A DNA stretch of 64,000 nucleotides from Granulicatella elegans (GCF_020735385.1 NZ_CP085953.1:1116001-1180000), one strand, 5' to 3'. Shown: positions 1 to 10,850, numbered from the stretch's first letter. Notes: generated by a model from the sequence alone, not told the origin. Made by a program: numbers and translations.

Positions 1-1786
1 ACCATTAATTATTTCAGGGCAAGCTGAAAAATCTACAGTATTATACCAACGTGCAGATTTCTTCGTTAAAGCATTGAAAGAAGATGAAGACTATACGATT
101 GATTTAACTTCTAAATCTATTTCATTAACAGATGAAGGGATTAATAAGGCTGAACAAACTTTCCGTCTACCAAACTTATATGATGTGGACAATTCAGCAT
201 TAGTTCACCATATTGACCAAGCTTTACGTGCGAATTACATTATGATCCGAGATATCGATTATGTAGTAGATGAAGGACAAGTAAAAATCGTAGATGGATT
301 TACAGGTCGTATTATGGAAGGTCGTCGTTATTCAGATGGATTACACCAAGCAATTGAAGCTAAAGAAGGTGTAGAAGTTGAAAATGAATCTAAAACAATG
401 GCGACAATTACTTACCAAAACTTCTTCCGTATGTATCGTAAATTGTCAGGGATGACAGGGACAGCTAAAACAGAAGAAGAAGAATTCCGTGAAATTTATA
501 ATATGAACGTTATTACGATTCCAACAAACCGTCCAGTTCAACGTATTGATAATCACGATGTGATTTATCCATCATTGAAGAGTAAATTCAAAGCGGTAGT
601 ACGTGATATTAAAGAACGTCATGCAAAAGGACAACCAATTCTTGTTGGTACAGTAGCGGTTGAAACAAGTGAACTATTATCACAAATGCTTCATCAAGAA
701 GGAATTCCTCATGAAGTATTAAACGCTAAAAACCACTTCAAAGAAGCAGAAATCGTTATGATGGCGGGACAACGTGGTGCCGTTACAATTGCGACAAACA
801 TGGCAGGACGTGGAACAGACATTAAGTTAGGTAAAGGCGTTAAAGAATTAGGTGGATTATGCGTTATCGGAACAGAACGTCATGAAAGCCGTCGTATCGA
901 TAATCAGTTACGTGGACGTTCTGGACGTCAAGGGGACCCAGGTGAGACTCAATTCTACCTATCATTAGAAGACGACTTAATGAAACGTTTCGGTGGAGAA
1001 AGAATGCAAGCAATCTGGGAAAGATTAAATATTGATGAAAATGGAGATGACAACTTCATCCAAAGTAAAATGTTATCTCGTCAAGTAGAATCTTCTCAAA
1101 AACGTGTAGAAGGAAATAACTATGATACACGTAAAAACGTATTACAATATGACGAAGTCATGCGTGAACAACGTGAAATCATTTATTCACAAAGATTACA
1201 AATTATTAATGAAGAAAATTCATTAGAAAAAGTAACAAAAGCAATGATTCGTAGAACAATTCACCGTATGGTAGAAAATCACACATTAGGTGAAAAGAAA
1301 AGTTGGGATTTAGAAAGCTTAGTAGACTTTGCTGCAAATGCGATTTGTCATCCAGAAGACATTTCATTATCAGACTTAAAAGGTAAAACTCCTTTAGAAA
1401 TCGAAGGTTTATTGAATGAAAAAGCAATGGAAGTTTACAAAGAAAAACAAGAGCAATTAAATGGGGATTCTCAAATGCTTGAGTTTGAAAAAGTTGTCAT
1501 TTTACGTGTAGTTGACCGTAAATGGACGGATCATATCGATGATATGGATCAATTACGTGAGGGTGTAGGTTTACGTGGATATGCACAAATCGACCCACTT
1601 ACTGAATATCAAACAGAAGGGTTCAATCGTTTCCAACAAATGATTGCAGCTATTGATTATGATGTAACTCGTATCTTGATGAAATCTCAAATTCGTCAAA
1701 ATTTACAACGTGAACAAGTGCAAGGTGCTAGAAGTGTGATTGCTCAAGGGCATGATCGTCCAACTGAAGAACCAGAACAAGCATAA
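1..1786 (+). CDS. secA: Protein translocase ATPase SecA, 3' part (5' end outside window)
   Basis: SecA is the ATP-driven motor that pushes unfolded preproteins through SecYEG at the membrane. The reading frame is open from base 2, so the gene enters from the left and its start is not visible. Seen are the end of nucleotide-binding domain 1, the preprotein cross-linking region, NBD2 with [14 protein letters not shown] and the arginine-finger segment [16 protein letters not shown], and the helical scaffold ([19 protein letters not shown]). The protein ends at ...RPTEEPEQA and lacks the C-terminal CxCxSG zinc-binding tail found in many SecA proteins. An intrinsic terminator follows and prfB is next, the usual Firmicutes order. 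Confidence 0.97.
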   Translation, partial: PLIISGQAEKSTVLYQRADFFVKALKEDEDYTIDLTSKSISLTDEGINKAEQTFRLPNLYDVDNSALVHHIDQALRANYIMIRDIDYVVDEGQVKIVDGFTGRIMEGRRYSDGLHQAIEAKEGVEVENESKTMATITYQNFFRMYRKLSGMTGTAKTEEEEFREIYNMNVITIPTNRPVQRIDNHDVIYPSLKSKFKAVVRDIKERHAKGQPILVGTVAVETSELLSQMLHQEGIPHEVLNAKNHFKEAEIVMMAGQRGAVTIATNMAGRGTDIKLGKGVKELGGLCVIGTERHESRRIDNQLRGRSGRQGDPGETQFYLSLEDDLMKRFGGERMQAIWERLNIDENGDDNFIQSKMLSRQVESSQKRVEGNNYDTRKNVLQYDEVMREQREIIYSQRLQIINEENSLEKVTKAMIRRTIHRMVENHTLGEKKSWDLESLVDFAANAICHPEDISLSDLKGKTPLEIEGLLNEKAMEVYKEKQEQLNGDSQMLEFEKVVILRVVDRKWTDHIDDMDQLREGVGLRGYAQIDPLTEYQTEGFNRFQQMIAAIDYDVTRILMKSQIRQNLQREQVQGARSVIAQGHDRPTEEPEQA

Positions 1787-1792
1787 TAAGAA

Positions 1793-1824
1793 GTAGGCTG
1801 GGCAAAAGTCCAGCCTACCTTTTT
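1793..1824 (+). terminator. Intrinsic terminator after secA
   Basis: GTAGGCTGG and its complement CCAGCCTAC form a stem around a short A-rich loop, followed by CTTTTT. It lies 6 bp after the secA stop and ends about 20 bp before the prfB start, so prfB is probably partly read through or served by a weak promoter not identified here. Confidence 0.8.
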
Positions 1825-1845
1825 ACAATGAGATAGGAGAATAGT

Positions 1846-2959
1846 ATGGAAATTAGTGAAATCAGAAATGCTTTAGAAAAAATGAGTACGCAAATGATAA
1901 GTTATAGGGGGTCTCTTTGACTTAGATCATTTAGAAGAAGATATTGCTTCTTATGAGCAACAAATGTCAGAACCTGGATTTTGGGATGATAATGAAAAGG
2001 CTCAAATGGTCATTCAAAAAAGTAATGAATTAAAAGCTGTGTATGACATTTTTCATCAATTAGAACTGCAAGTAGAAGAAGTGGAACTGCTATTTGAAAT
2101 GTATAAGGAAGATCCAGAAGAAGAAATTCATGAGGAATTAGTGGAACGTGTTTATAGCGTTGAAAAAGAATTAGAAAAATATGAATTAAGTATGTTACTA
2201 AGTGGGCCTCATGATAAATGTAGTGCAATTTTAGAAATTCATCCAGGTGCTGGTGGAACAGAATCACAAGACTGGGGAAGTATGTTGTTAAGAATGTATA
2301 CAAGATGGGCTGAACAACATGGATATCGTATTGAAACAGTCGATTATCAAGATGGAGAGGAAGCAGGAATTAAGTCTGTGACTTTATCTATTGAGGGGTT
2401 AAATGCCTATGGTTATTTGAAGAGTGAAAAAGGGGTGCATCGTTTAGTGAGAATTTCTCCTTTTGATGCTGCTGGAAAACGTCATACTTCATTTTGTTCG
2501 ATTGATATTATGCCTCAATTAGAAGGGGATATTGATATCGAAGTTAATCCAGATGATTTGAAAATTGATGTGTATCGTGCGAGTGGTGCTGGTGGGCAAC
2601 ATATTAATAAAACTTCATCAGCTGTTCGTATTACACATATTCCAACGGGGATTGTAACGCAAAGTCAGGCGCAACGTTCACAATTTAAAAATAAGGATCA
2701 AGCTATGGCAATGTTAAAAACGAAGTTATATCAATTAGAAGAAGAAAAGAAAGCAGCTGAGTTAGCTGAAATTCGTGGTGAACAAAAAGATATTGCTTGG
2801 GGTTCTCAAATTCGAAATTATGTGTTCCATCCGTATTCTTTAGTGAAGGATTTGCGTTCGGGTCATGAAACGGGGAATATTGGTGCTGTTATGGATGGAG
2901 ATTTAGATCCATTTATGGATGCGTATTTAAAATGGACACTATCCGGCGATACGGAATAA
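1846..2959 (+). CDS. prfB: Peptide chain release factor 2, with programmed +1 frameshift
   Basis: RF2 releases the nascent peptide at UGA and UAA. The first 24 codons run from ATG 1846 to an in-frame TGA at 1918-1920. The ribosome must slip +1 at CTT-TGA-C to enter the frame that continues to 2959 (about 370 aa in total). The slip site is preceded by the internal Shine-Dalgarno-like AGGGGG at the same spacing as the classical prfB autoregulatory site. The main frame contains the SPF stop-recognition tripeptide (VRISPFDAAGKRHTSF) and the catalytic GGQ (GAGGQHINKTSSAVRITH). High RF2 favours termination at the internal TGA; low RF2 favours the shift. A call starting at the internal ATG 1964 would miss the N-terminus. 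Confidence 0.95.
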
Positions 2960-2963
2960 AAAT

Positions 2964-3107
2964 TGACTTTTTGATATAGTAGCAAAGGATGCCAGCAGCT
3001 TCGCTGTGCGAATCTCATGGCTAAACTTTGAGCCTAGGGTCTCAAAGTTTCCGGTGAAAGAAACCACATTTCGTGGGTTCTTTCACTAATGCTACTGTAA
3101 AAAGTCA
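2964..3107. repeat. Structured intergenic repeat, full copy
   Basis: A 144-bp element directly after prfB, bounded by an inverted repeat (TGACTTTTT..ATAGTAGCA against TGCTACTGTAAAAAGTCA). Inside are three nested hairpins: CAGC..GCTG, AAACTTTGAG with CTCAAAGTTT, and GTGAAAGAA with TTCTTTCAC. The outer right arm ends in a T-run, so it may act as the prfB terminator. A truncated copy follows at 3151 and a divergent, oppositely oriented copy lies at 40573-40680. Confidence 0.75.
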
Positions 3108-3150
3108 TTTTTATTTAAACGGAAAACGAATGAGAGTACGTATAAAACAG

Positions 3151-3207
3151 TGACTTTTTGATATAGTAACAAAGGATGCCAGCAGCTTCGCTGTGCGAAT
3201 CTCATGG
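3151..3207. repeat. Structured intergenic repeat, truncated copy (left half)
   Basis: About 56 bp repeating the left part of the 2964 element with one base difference (ATAGTAAC for ATAGTAGC), up to ATCTCATGG. It then diverges; the central and right hairpins are missing. The tandem arrangement suggests partial duplication or a second insertion that decayed. The rest of 3108-3353 holds only the leader of the next gene. Confidence 0.7.
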
Positions 3208-3353
3208 ACAATGCTATTAATTCGTTTAAAAGTAAAGTTGTTTGAAGATAAGATTCAAATAACTTTATTTTTTCGGAAAAAAGTCAAAAAACATTTGCAC
3301 TATGACTGTGAAAGCGGTAAAATAGAATTAGAAAACATAAGGGGGTTTTGGGA

Positions 3354-4790
3354 ATGCAATATACAGTTAATGAACTTCATGAGTTATTTGATACACTAGA
3401 TTTAATTGAAGAATTAAGTCAAGAATACGAACATTTTAATAATAATCAGTTGAATCATCGCGCAGATTTACTTCGCTTTGAGTTTATGGATAAAAATATG
3501 AAATCTCAAAACTCAAAGATGGTTTACCAATATTTCATCGAGCATTTAGATGAATTAAAACCTTATGAAAAAAAGAAACTACAGCAGGTTTCTGATTACT
3601 ATTTGAAAAATAAGTATGCTCAAAAATATTTTGGAGAAACTTTTAACGATGTACAGAATGAATTAAAGGAAAAATGGTCTGAGTATTTAACGCCTAAATT
3701 ATTTGAGTACTCTTTTGAAAAAGATTTAGATAATATTCGATTGTTTTATTCTGACTATTATTCTGAAAAATTTCATCTTCAATCTCCGACCTATAAAGAA
3801 ATTTTAACGCATTTATATGGGAAAAACTTTGTCTGCTCTTGTTGCGGACAATTGAACGTCCATCATGACAAAATTATTCAATTCTATAAAAATACTATTC
3901 TTTCTAAAAAAATTCCAACAAGTGCAGAAGTCTGTGATTTAATGGTTTCACAACAAAAAGCTTCCGATTTCTTTAATTTCTTTCTTTATCAAGTTCGTGA
4001 TTTGACTAAATCTTATACAATTACAGCAGCATTTCATCAAAAAGCAAAGATTATAAAAAACAATCATAAAATCTATATCTACTTATCTCCTTATCATTCA
4101 TTTTCTATTTCTCTATTTGAGTTTTTAGAATTATTTGGAGAAGCTTATTCAAAGATATTTAATCATACAGATAAAATTATATCTGAAGATCATCTGAATT
4201 ATAAAAAACAAGCTTTTTGCTATTATTCAGCATTATTACCGATAATATCGTTAGATATTTCTCAAATGATTTCCGAATTTTTTGTAAATATTGGAACCCC
4301 TAAAGAAGTTTCAAATGTATTATTAAAAAATTTTTTAGCTATTAGACGAAATCCTATTTCATTGCGTAATATTAATGTGATTCAAATATTTTTGATTGAT
4401 TTAATAGCTGCTGAGTTAGAAGAAAAGTGGTTTGATGGAAGAATTACTTCGAAAGAATTATTGATTCAATGGGAAGAATTGATTACTGAATATTTTGGAA
4501 AAGCATCTTTTAATAAGTTTGAAATTTCAATAAAAATTTTTCATTTATTGTTAGAAGGTTTGGGGCTTCCACTATTAAGAATAGGAATTCTATTAAGTTT
4601 GTTTGAACATGGCATGTTAAATGAGCATTATCATCATCCTCTTCAATCTATGTTGAAGCATTTTAGAAATCATTCGTTAGATCAGTGGTTTCCTAATGAA
4701 CTATTTTTAACGCCACATACGATTAAAGAGGAAACAGTGCAATATTTATTTTTCCAACTTTCTCAATTATATCATCAAGTTTATTTTTAA
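3354..4790 (+). CDS. M32 carboxypeptidase-like protein with a degenerate active site (putative pseudoenzyme)
   Basis: A 478-aa protein, close to the ~500 aa of M32 (Taq-type) metallocarboxypeptidases. Read along its length it follows the M32 pattern as I remember it: an N-terminal helical region (KPYEKKKLQQVSDYYLKNK), the segment before the active site ending in YHSFSISLFEFLELFGEAY, and the late segment NFLAIRRNPISLRN...EEKWFDGRITSKEL. At the position of the catalytic HExGH it has ELFGE (residues 259-263), so the zinc ligands and catalytic glutamate appear lost. A CSCCGQ cluster lies at about residues 161-166. ATG 3354 is chosen because AAGGGGG is 8 bp upstream; TTG 3348 is too close to it. 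The family call is by eye and could be wrong; the open frame argues against a dead gene. Confidence 0.55.
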   Translation: MQYTVNELHELFDTLDLIEELSQEYEHFNNNQLNHRADLLRFEFMDKNMKSQNSKMVYQYFIEHLDELKPYEKKKLQQVSDYYLKNKYAQKYFGETFNDVQNELKEKWSEYLTPKLFEYSFEKDLDNIRLFYSDYYSEKFHLQSPTYKEILTHLYGKNFVCSCCGQLNVHHDKIIQFYKNTILSKKIPTSAEVCDLMVSQQKASDFFNFFLYQVRDLTKSYTITAAFHQKAKIIKNNHKIYIYLSPYHSFSISLFEFLELFGEAYSKIFNHTDKIISEDHLNYKKQAFCYYSALLPIISLDISQMISEFFVNIGTPKEVSNVLLKNFLAIRRNPISLRNINVIQIFLIDLIAAELEEKWFDGRITSKELLIQWEELITEYFGKASFNKFEISIKIFHLLLEGLGLPLLRIGILLSLFEHGMLNEHYHHPLQSMLKHFRNHSLDQWFPNELFLTPHTIKEETVQYLFFQLSQLYHQVYF

Positions 4791-4845
4791 AAATTCAAAA
4801 TTGACATCTGTTTGTAATATTTCATCAATAGAATGTCATCAGAAA

Positions 4846-4856
4846 AATGGTATAAT
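4846..4856 (+). promoter_or_regulatory. Extended -10 promoter for ftsEX
   Basis: TGGTATAAT, an extended -10 (TG-n-TATAAT), lies about 42 bp before the ftsE start. The -35 region is poor, typical for extended -10 promoters. Confidence 0.55.
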
Positions 4857-4897
4857 AGACATGACATAGACTATGAATAGAGAAAGCTGGTGAGAGT

Positions 4898-5584
4898 ATG
4901 ATTGAAATGATGAATGTTTCAAAAAAATATGGAAAGGGTATTTTAGCCGTAAATAATTTATCTGTCAGAATTCAAGATGGAGAATTTGTATATGTTGTAG
5001 GCCCATCAGGTGCAGGGAAATCAACGTTTATAAAAATGATGTATCGTCAAGAAAAAGCCACTAAAGGAAGAATTACTGTAGGGAAATATGATTTAACAAA
5101 AATGAGAGAACGTGAAATTCCTTATTTAAGACGTTATGTAGGAGTCGTGTTCCAAGATTTTAAATTATTACCTCGTTTAACAGTATTTGAAAATGTTGCC
5201 TATGCGATGGAAGTAATTGAAAAAGCACCAAAAGAAATTCAACGAAAAGTTGAGGAAGTATTAGCGTTAGTAAACTTGAAACATCGTATGACCATGTTTC
5301 CGGATCAATTGTCTGGGGGAGAACAGCAACGTGTAGCGATTGCCAGAGCGATTGTAAATAATCCTGCTGTCTTAATTGCAGATGAACCAACAGGTAACTT
5401 AGATCCAGAAACTTCTATGGAAATTATGGATATTTTAGAAAGAATTAATCAACAAGGGACAACGATTGTAATGGCAACTCATAATAGCCAAATTGTAAAT
5501 GAAAAGAAACATCGAGTATTGGCAATTGAAATGGGTCGTATTGTACGTGACCAAGAGGATGGAGAGTACGGATATGAAGATTAG
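4898..5584 (+). CDS. ftsE: Cell division ATP-binding protein FtsE
   Basis: FtsE is the cytoplasmic ATPase of the FtsEX complex, which activates peptidoglycan hydrolases (PcsB/CwlO type) at the septum. The 228-aa protein has Walker A GPSGAGKS, the ABC signature LSGGEQQRVAIARA, Walker B VLIADEPTGNLD and the H-loop in MATHNSQIV. It starts at ATG 4898 behind AGCTGGTGAG and overlaps ftsX by 11 bp, implying translational coupling. Confidence 0.97.
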   Translation: MIEMMNVSKKYGKGILAVNNLSVRIQDGEFVYVVGPSGAGKSTFIKMMYRQEKATKGRITVGKYDLTKMREREIPYLRRYVGVVFQDFKLLPRLTVFENVAYAMEVIEKAPKEIQRKVEEVLALVNLKHRMTMFPDQLSGGEQQRVAIARAIVNNPAVLIADEPTGNLDPETSMEIMDILERINQQGTTIVMATHNSQIVNEKKHRVLAIEMGRIVRDQEDGEYGYED

Positions 5585-6461
5585 AACAATGTGGCGTCAT
5601 ATTCGTGATGCCGTTAAAAGTTTATTTAGAAATGGTTGGTCTACATTTGGTGCGATTTCTGCGGTGTCAATGGTATTATTATTAGTAGGGATTTTTGTTT
5701 CATTATTATTTAATATGAATAAAATTGCGACTGATGTAGAACAAGATGTAAACGTTCGTGTGTATATTGATTTGGCAGCTGATGAAACAAAGACGGAAGA
5801 ATTGAAAGCTGCGATTGAAGCACTGGATACGGTCGATACAGTGAAGTTTCGCTCAAAAGATGAAGAGTTAGAAGATATTACAAAGAGTGTTGCACAAGAA
5901 TTTGAATTATTTAAAAATGATAGTAATCCATTGAGAGATGCATTTGATGTGAGTACTAAAAATCCAAAACAAACAAAAGAAGTTGCAAATGTGATTGAAA
6001 AAATGGATTATGTAGCTCGTGTGAACTATGGTGGAGCACGTGCGGATGCCTTATTTAAAGTCATTGCAACTGCACGAAATGTTGGGATTGGAGTCATTTC
6101 TGTATTATTAATTATTGCGCTGTTTTTAATTTCTAATACAATTCGATCTACGATTTATGCACGAAAAACAGAAATTGAAATTATGCAATTAGTAGGAGCA
6201 ACAAAAGCCTATATTCGTTGGCCTTTCTTCTTAGAAGGTGGATTAATTGGATTGATTGGTTCCATTCTTCCAATTACTTTATTATGGGCTTTATATTTAT
6301 GGGTGTATAAAGGCGGAAGTGATTTCTTTGCGGGATCAAACTTTAGCTTATTAGCGCCAAATCCTTTCTTATATCGCCTATCTTGGACGATGGCTGGAGT
6401 TGGGATTTTAATTGGATCATTTGGTTCTATTTTCTCAATGCGTCGTTTTTTGAAAAAATAA
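5574..6461 (+). CDS. ftsX: Cell division membrane protein FtsX
   Basis: FtsX is the polytopic partner of FtsE. The 295-aa protein has a cytoplasmic N-terminus, a first membrane segment at about residues 22-45 (AISAVSMVLLLVGIFVSLLF), a large extracytoplasmic loop of about 120 residues that contacts the hydrolase, and three C-terminal membrane helices with the typical KTEIEIMQLVGATKAYIRWPF motif between the first two. ATG 5574 is preferred over an upstream in-frame start at 5499 because it yields the canonical MKIRTMWRHIRDAVKS N-terminus and has GGAGAG 7 bp upstream inside ftsE. Confidence 0.96.
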   Translation: MKIRTMWRHIRDAVKSLFRNGWSTFGAISAVSMVLLLVGIFVSLLFNMNKIATDVEQDVNVRVYIDLAADETKTEELKAAIEALDTVDTVKFRSKDEELEDITKSVAQEFELFKNDSNPLRDAFDVSTKNPKQTKEVANVIEKMDYVARVNYGGARADALFKVIATARNVGIGVISVLLIIALFLISNTIRSTIYARKTEIEIMQLVGATKAYIRWPFFLEGGLIGLIGSILPITLLWALYLWVYKGGSDFFAGSNFSLLAPNPFLYRLSWTMAGVGILIGSFGSIFSMRRFLKK

Positions 6462-6544
6462 GTGTGATAAATGCAAGGAAAATCATTTGCAAGTATTGTT
6501 AAACAATGGTAGACTATATTGCATAGAATAAAAGCATTGCACAA

Positions 6545-6768
6545 GAGGAGTAATACGAATTTTAGTTGATAGAGAGAGAAGGGTTGGTGAAACTTCTTAA
6601 CGAATTTGTATGAAGGTAGCTTGTAAGTTGGCTAGGGGAATGATAGTAACTTAGCTCGGAGTAGACTTCGTTAACAACGTCAAAGGCATCAGTTATGATG
6701 TGAATATTAGGTGGTACCACGAAAATAATCGTCCTATGAAGTGAATCTTCATAGGATTTTTTTATTGT
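6545..6768 (+). promoter_or_regulatory. T-box leader upstream of valS
   Basis: This transcribed leader contains the T-box core TTAGGTGGTACCACG (6708-6721), whose GGTACC-type bulge pairs with the uncharged tRNA 3' end. It is followed by a terminator hairpin (CCTATGAA/TTCATAGG, 6733-6755) with seven Ts. Upstream, TTAACGAA and TTCGTTAA can close stem I, and a GTA (Val) triplet at 6661-6663 in the 3' side is a candidate specifier codon. Uncharged tRNA-Val would favour the antiterminator and allow valS transcription. It accounts for most of the gene-free stretch 6462-6799. Confidence 0.9.
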
Positions 6769-6799
6769 ATCAAAAATCATTTCATCAAGGAGGAAAAAA

Positions 6800-9445
6800 A
6801 TGGCAAAAGAAATGTCACCAAAGTTTCAACCACAAGAAGTTGAAGCAGGAAAATATCAATGGTGGGTTGAGTCAGGAGTCTTCCATCCAAACGAAGATCC
6901 AAACGCAGAACCGTATTCAATCGTTATTCCACCACCAAATGTAACAGGAAAATTACACTTAGGACATGCGTGGGACGTTACATTACAAGATATGATTATT
7001 CGTCAAAAACGTATGCAAGGGTACGATACATTATGGTTACCAGGTATGGATCATGCCGGAATTGCGACTCAAGCAAAAGTAGAAGAAAAATTACGTGGAG
7101 AAGGTTTATCTCGTTATGACCTAGGGCGTGAAAAATTCTTAGAACAAACATGGGAATGGAAAGAAGAATATGCAAGCCATATCCGTGAACAATGGGCAAA
7201 AATGGGAATTTCAGTTGACTATCGTCGTGAACGTTTCACATTAGATCAGGGGTTATCAGATGCTGTTAAAAAAGTATTCGTAACGTTATATGAAAAAGGC
7301 TTGATTTACCGTGGAGAATACATTATTAACTGGGATCCAAAAGCAAAAACTTCTTTATCAGATATCGAAGTAATCCATAAAGATGTAGAAGGTGCTTTCT
7401 ACCATATGAATTATCCATTAGCGGATGGAAGTGGAGTATTAGAAGTTGCAACGACTCGTCCAGAAACGCTACTTGGAGATACTGCGGTTGCAGTTCATCC
7501 GGAAGATGAACGTTATCAAGCATTAATTGGTAAAACAGTAATCTTACCATTAGTTGGAAAAGAAATTCCAATTATTGCAGATGAGTATGTTGAACAAGAT
7601 TTTGGAACAGGGGTTGTAAAAATTACACCTGCCCATGACCCAAATGACTTTGAGGTAGGAAATCGTCATAACTTACCACGTGTAAATGTAATGAATGATG
7701 ATGCTACAATGAATGAATTAGCTGGAAAATACGAAGGTATGGATCGTTTTACAGCTCGTAAAGCCATTGTCAAAGATTTAGAAGAAGCAGGGCTTCTTGT
7801 GAAAATTGAAAAACATGTTCATAGTGTGGGACATTCTGAACGTACAGATGTTGTTGTAGAACCTCGTTTATCAAAACAATGGTTTGTTAAAATGGGACCT
7901 TTAGCAGAACAAGCGATTCAAGCACAACGTGCAGAAGAAGACAATACAGTTAATTTCTACCCACCACGTTTTAATGATGCATACTTACGTTGGATGGAAA
8001 ATATTCACGACTGGGTAATTTCTCGTCAATTATGGTGGGGACATCAAATTCCAGCATGGTATCATAATGAAACTGGTGAAGTATATGTTGGAATAGAAGC
8101 TCCAGCAGATGCTGAAAACTGGACACAAGATGTGGATGTATTAGATACATGGTTCTCATCTGCATTATGGCCATTTTCAACAATGGGTTGGCCAGATGTT
8201 GAGTCTAGTGACTATAAACGTTATTATCCAACAAGTACACTTGTAACAGGTTATGATATTTTAACATTCTGGGTAAGCCGTATGATGTTCCAAGGATTAG
8301 AATTTACTGGCAAACGTCCATTTAAAAATGTATTAATTCACGGATTAATTCGTGATAGCCAAGGACGTAAAATGAGTAAATCTCTTGGTAATGGTGTAGA
8401 TCCAATGGAAGTTATCGAACAATACGGAGCAGATGCATTACGTTGGTTCTTAGCAAATGGTTCAGCACCTGGACAAGATGTTCGTTATTCAACAGATAAA
8501 ATGGATGCTGCATGGAACTTTATCAACAAAATTTGGAATGCTAGCCGTTATGCATTAATGAATATTGGCGATTTAACAGTGGACCAATTAGATATTACTG
8601 GTGAAAAAACTTTAGCAGACAAATGGATTTTAACACGATTAAATCAAGTAATTGCTAAAGTAACAGAATTATTCGAGAAATTTGAATTCGGTGAAGCGGG
8701 TCGTCTATTATATCGTTTTATTTGGGATGATTTCTGTGACTGGTATATTGAAATGTCTAAAGAAACATTAGCAGGAAATGATGAAGCTGCTAAATTAACA
8801 ACTCGTAGCATTTTAGTGTATGTATTAGATCAAACATTACGTTTATTACATCCAATTATGCCATTCGTAACAGAAGAAATTTGGCAATCAGTTCCTCATA
8901 TTGGAGATTCATTAGTCGTTGCTCAATATCCAGTTGTACAAGAAAGTCAAATGGATGAAGCAGCAGCAGAAAAAATGGAATTCTTAATGGATTTTATTCG
9001 TTCCGTTCGTACAAGCAGAAACGAAATGAATACACCATTATCGAAACCAATTGCGATTGTTGCTAAAACTTCAAATGCGGATATTCAAGCTATTTTATCA
9101 GAAAATGAAAGCTATATTGCTCGTTTCTGTAATCCTGAATCATTTGAATATGGGTTAGAAGTAGAAGCACCAAGCCACGCTGTAACAAGTGTTATTAGTG
9201 GAGCTGAAATCTATTTACCATTAGCAGGATTAATTAATATTGATGATGAAATTGCTCGTTTAGAAAAAGAAGTGGCTAAATTACAAGATGAAGTGAATCG
9301 TGTAGAAAAAAAATTATCAAATGAAAAATTCGTTGCGAAAGCACCAGAAGCTGTCGTAGAAGCAGAGCGTGCAAAAGGAAAAGAATACGCTGACCAACGT
9401 CAAGCAGTTCTAGAACGTATTGCAACATTAAAAACATTAGCATAA
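6800..9445 (+). CDS. valS: Valine--tRNA ligase
   Basis: ValRS charges tRNA-Val and hydrolyses Thr-tRNA-Val by editing. The 881-aa class I synthetase shows the HIGH-type motif HLGHAWD, the KMSKS loop (KMSKSLGN at about residue 524), the editing domain ([17 protein letters not shown]), the [17 protein letters not shown] segment, and a C-terminal coiled coil ([22 protein letters not shown]). The start has AAGGAGG just upstream. It is controlled by the T-box leader and ends at a strong terminator. Confidence 0.98.
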   Translation: MAKEMSPKFQPQEVEAGKYQWWVESGVFHPNEDPNAEPYSIVIPPPNVTGKLHLGHAWDVTLQDMIIRQKRMQGYDTLWLPGMDHAGIATQAKVEEKLRGEGLSRYDLGREKFLEQTWEWKEEYASHIREQWAKMGISVDYRRERFTLDQGLSDAVKKVFVTLYEKGLIYRGEYIINWDPKAKTSLSDIEVIHKDVEGAFYHMNYPLADGSGVLEVATTRPETLLGDTAVAVHPEDERYQALIGKTVILPLVGKEIPIIADEYVEQDFGTGVVKITPAHDPNDFEVGNRHNLPRVNVMNDDATMNELAGKYEGMDRFTARKAIVKDLEEAGLLVKIEKHVHSVGHSERTDVVVEPRLSKQWFVKMGPLAEQAIQAQRAEEDNTVNFYPPRFNDAYLRWMENIHDWVISRQLWWGHQIPAWYHNETGEVYVGIEAPADAENWTQDVDVLDTWFSSALWPFSTMGWPDVESSDYKRYYPTSTLVTGYDILTFWVSRMMFQGLEFTGKRPFKNVLIHGLIRDSQGRKMSKSLGNGVDPMEVIEQYGADALRWFLANGSAPGQDVRYSTDKMDAAWNFINKIWNASRYALMNIGDLTVDQLDITGEKTLADKWILTRLNQVIAKVTELFEKFEFGEAGRLLYRFIWDDFCDWYIEMSKETLAGNDEAAKLTTRSILVYVLDQTLRLLHPIMPFVTEEIWQSVPHIGDSLVVAQYPVVQESQMDEAAAEKMEFLMDFIRSVRTSRNEMNTPLSKPIAIVAKTSNADIQAILSENESYIARFCNPESFEYGLEVEAPSHAVTSVISGAEIYLPLAGLINIDDEIARLEKEVAKLQDEVNRVEKKLSNEKFVAKAPEAVVEAERAKGKEYADQRQAVLERIATLKTLA

Positions 9446-9465
9446 TGATGCCGTGAAATGAATAA

Positions 9466-9505
9466 GACAAATCCTGTTGGTGAGAAATCACTAGCAGGAT
9501 TTTTT
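9466..9505 (+). terminator. valS terminator, near-identical to an ISL3-type element end
   Basis: AATCCTGTTGGTGA and TCACTAGCAGGATT form a long stem with a GAAA loop followed by T6. The 40-bp block matches 37 of 40 bases of the left end of the 1685-bp insertion sequence at 23414-23453. It is either a remnant of such an element now serving as terminator, or the element acquired a host terminator as its end. Confidence 0.85.
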
Positions 9506-9590
9506 GGTTCATGAAGTATGTAGAAAGTTTATTATTTCTTGCAAGATGAAGTGGGAATTTGTATGATGAAAAATGAAAGAAGGGAAGTTC

Positions 9591-10850
9591 ATGCAAACAG
9601 TTAGAGAGTGGATATTAGATCGAATGAAATATAAACGAAAATACGGATTAGAGAGAATGAGAGCAGTCATGTCTCTTCTTGGAAATCCGCAAGATGATTA
9701 TCCGATTATTCATGTCACAGGAACAAATGGAAAAGGTTCTACAATTGCGATGTTATCGTCCTTATTTGTTCATCATGGGCAAAAGGTAGGAGCATTTGTT
9801 TCCCCTCATTTAATCGATTATACGGATCGTTTTTTAATAAATGGCAACGTAATGTCTGAAGAAGACTTTGAAATCGTTGGAGATCTTGTTCGACAAGCAG
9901 AAGTAAAATTGATAGACGAATATGAACCATTAAGTTTCTTTGAAATCATGACGGCTATGGCGTTAGTGTATTTCTCTAGAAAAAAAGTGGAAGTCGCTTT
10001 ATTAGAAGTAGGAATTGGTGGATTATTAGATATAACTAATATTGTTCATTCAACGATGAGTGTGATTACATCGATTGGTTTTGATCATGAAGAAATGTTA
10101 GGAAATACACTTGAAGAAATTGCGATTCAAAAAACAGGAATTTTTAAACAAAATCAAGAAGTCGTATTGGGAAATTTGCCAACAGAAGCTTTGAAAGTCG
10201 CTGAAGTCGTGGGACAAGCTTATAACTGTGACATCCATCAGTTGGAACGAGAGTTTAATATTGAACCGTATGAAGAAGGGCTAATTTTTAAACGTTTAAA
10301 TTTTCAAATTCAAATTCCACGTTTGAATTTGAAAGGAAAGTATCAATTAGAAAATGCTGCAGTAGCGTTAGAATCTTTTTTACTATTTAAAAAGAAATTC
10401 CAACTTCCAATTGATTCATCAGCTATTCAAGAAAGTTTCAAAACGGTTACCTGGCCAGGAAGAATGGAAGTCGTACATCAAAGTCCTACAGTAATATTAG
10501 ATGGAGCTCATAATATTCATGCATTAAAACGATTGGTTGAGACGGTAAAACAACATGGAGAAGATGGGTCTCAACAGACGATTTTATTTTCCGCTCTAAA
10601 GAGAAAACATTATAAAGAAATGGTTGATTATTTACGAAAAGAATTACTTGAAGCTCGTTTAGTAATAACAACTTTTGAGTATGTAGGCGCTATTGAAAAA
10701 ACGGACTACCCTAATAATGAGATTGAATTTGTAGAGGATGCGCATCCATTTATTGAGGAATATGTCACACGAGCATCTGGTAAGGAAACACTTTGGATTA
10801 CAGGCTCTCTCTATTTTATTTCTTTTGTAAGAAAAATTTTCGTAAAATAA
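9591..10850 (+). CDS. folC: Bifunctional folylpolyglutamate synthase/dihydrofolate synthase
   Basis: FolC adds glutamate to dihydropteroate and to folates, retaining them in the cell. The 419-aa Mur-ligase-fold protein has the P-loop VTGTNGKGST, the central EVGIGGLLDITNI segment, and LDGAHN in the C-terminal domain. ATG 9591 is chosen because AGAAGGGAAG sits 5-6 bp upstream; an in-frame ATG at 9573 has no comparable ribosome site. It stands alone between the valS terminator and radC. Confidence 0.93.
   Translation: MQTVREWILDRMKYKRKYGLERMRAVMSLLGNPQDDYPIIHVTGTNGKGSTIAMLSSLFVHHGQKVGAFVSPHLIDYTDRFLINGNVMSEEDFEIVGDLVRQAEVKLIDEYEPLSFFEIMTAMALVYFSRKKVEVALLEVGIGGLLDITNIVHSTMSVITSIGFDHEEMLGNTLEEIAIQKTGIFKQNQEVVLGNLPTEALKVAEVVGQAYNCDIHQLEREFNIEPYEEGLIFKRLNFQIQIPRLNLKGKYQLENAAVALESFLLFKKKFQLPIDSSAIQESFKTVTWPGRMEVVHQSPTVILDGAHNIHALKRLVETVKQHGEDGSQQTILFSALKRKHYKEMVDYLRKELLEARLVITTFEYVGAIEKTDYPNNEIEFVEDAHPFIEEYVTRASGKETLWITGSLYFISFVRKIFVK

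Noticed and set aside
3193-3399. 68-aa open frame starting in the truncated repeat
   Set aside because: No ribosome site, starts inside repeat DNA and overlaps the start of the following gene in another frame.
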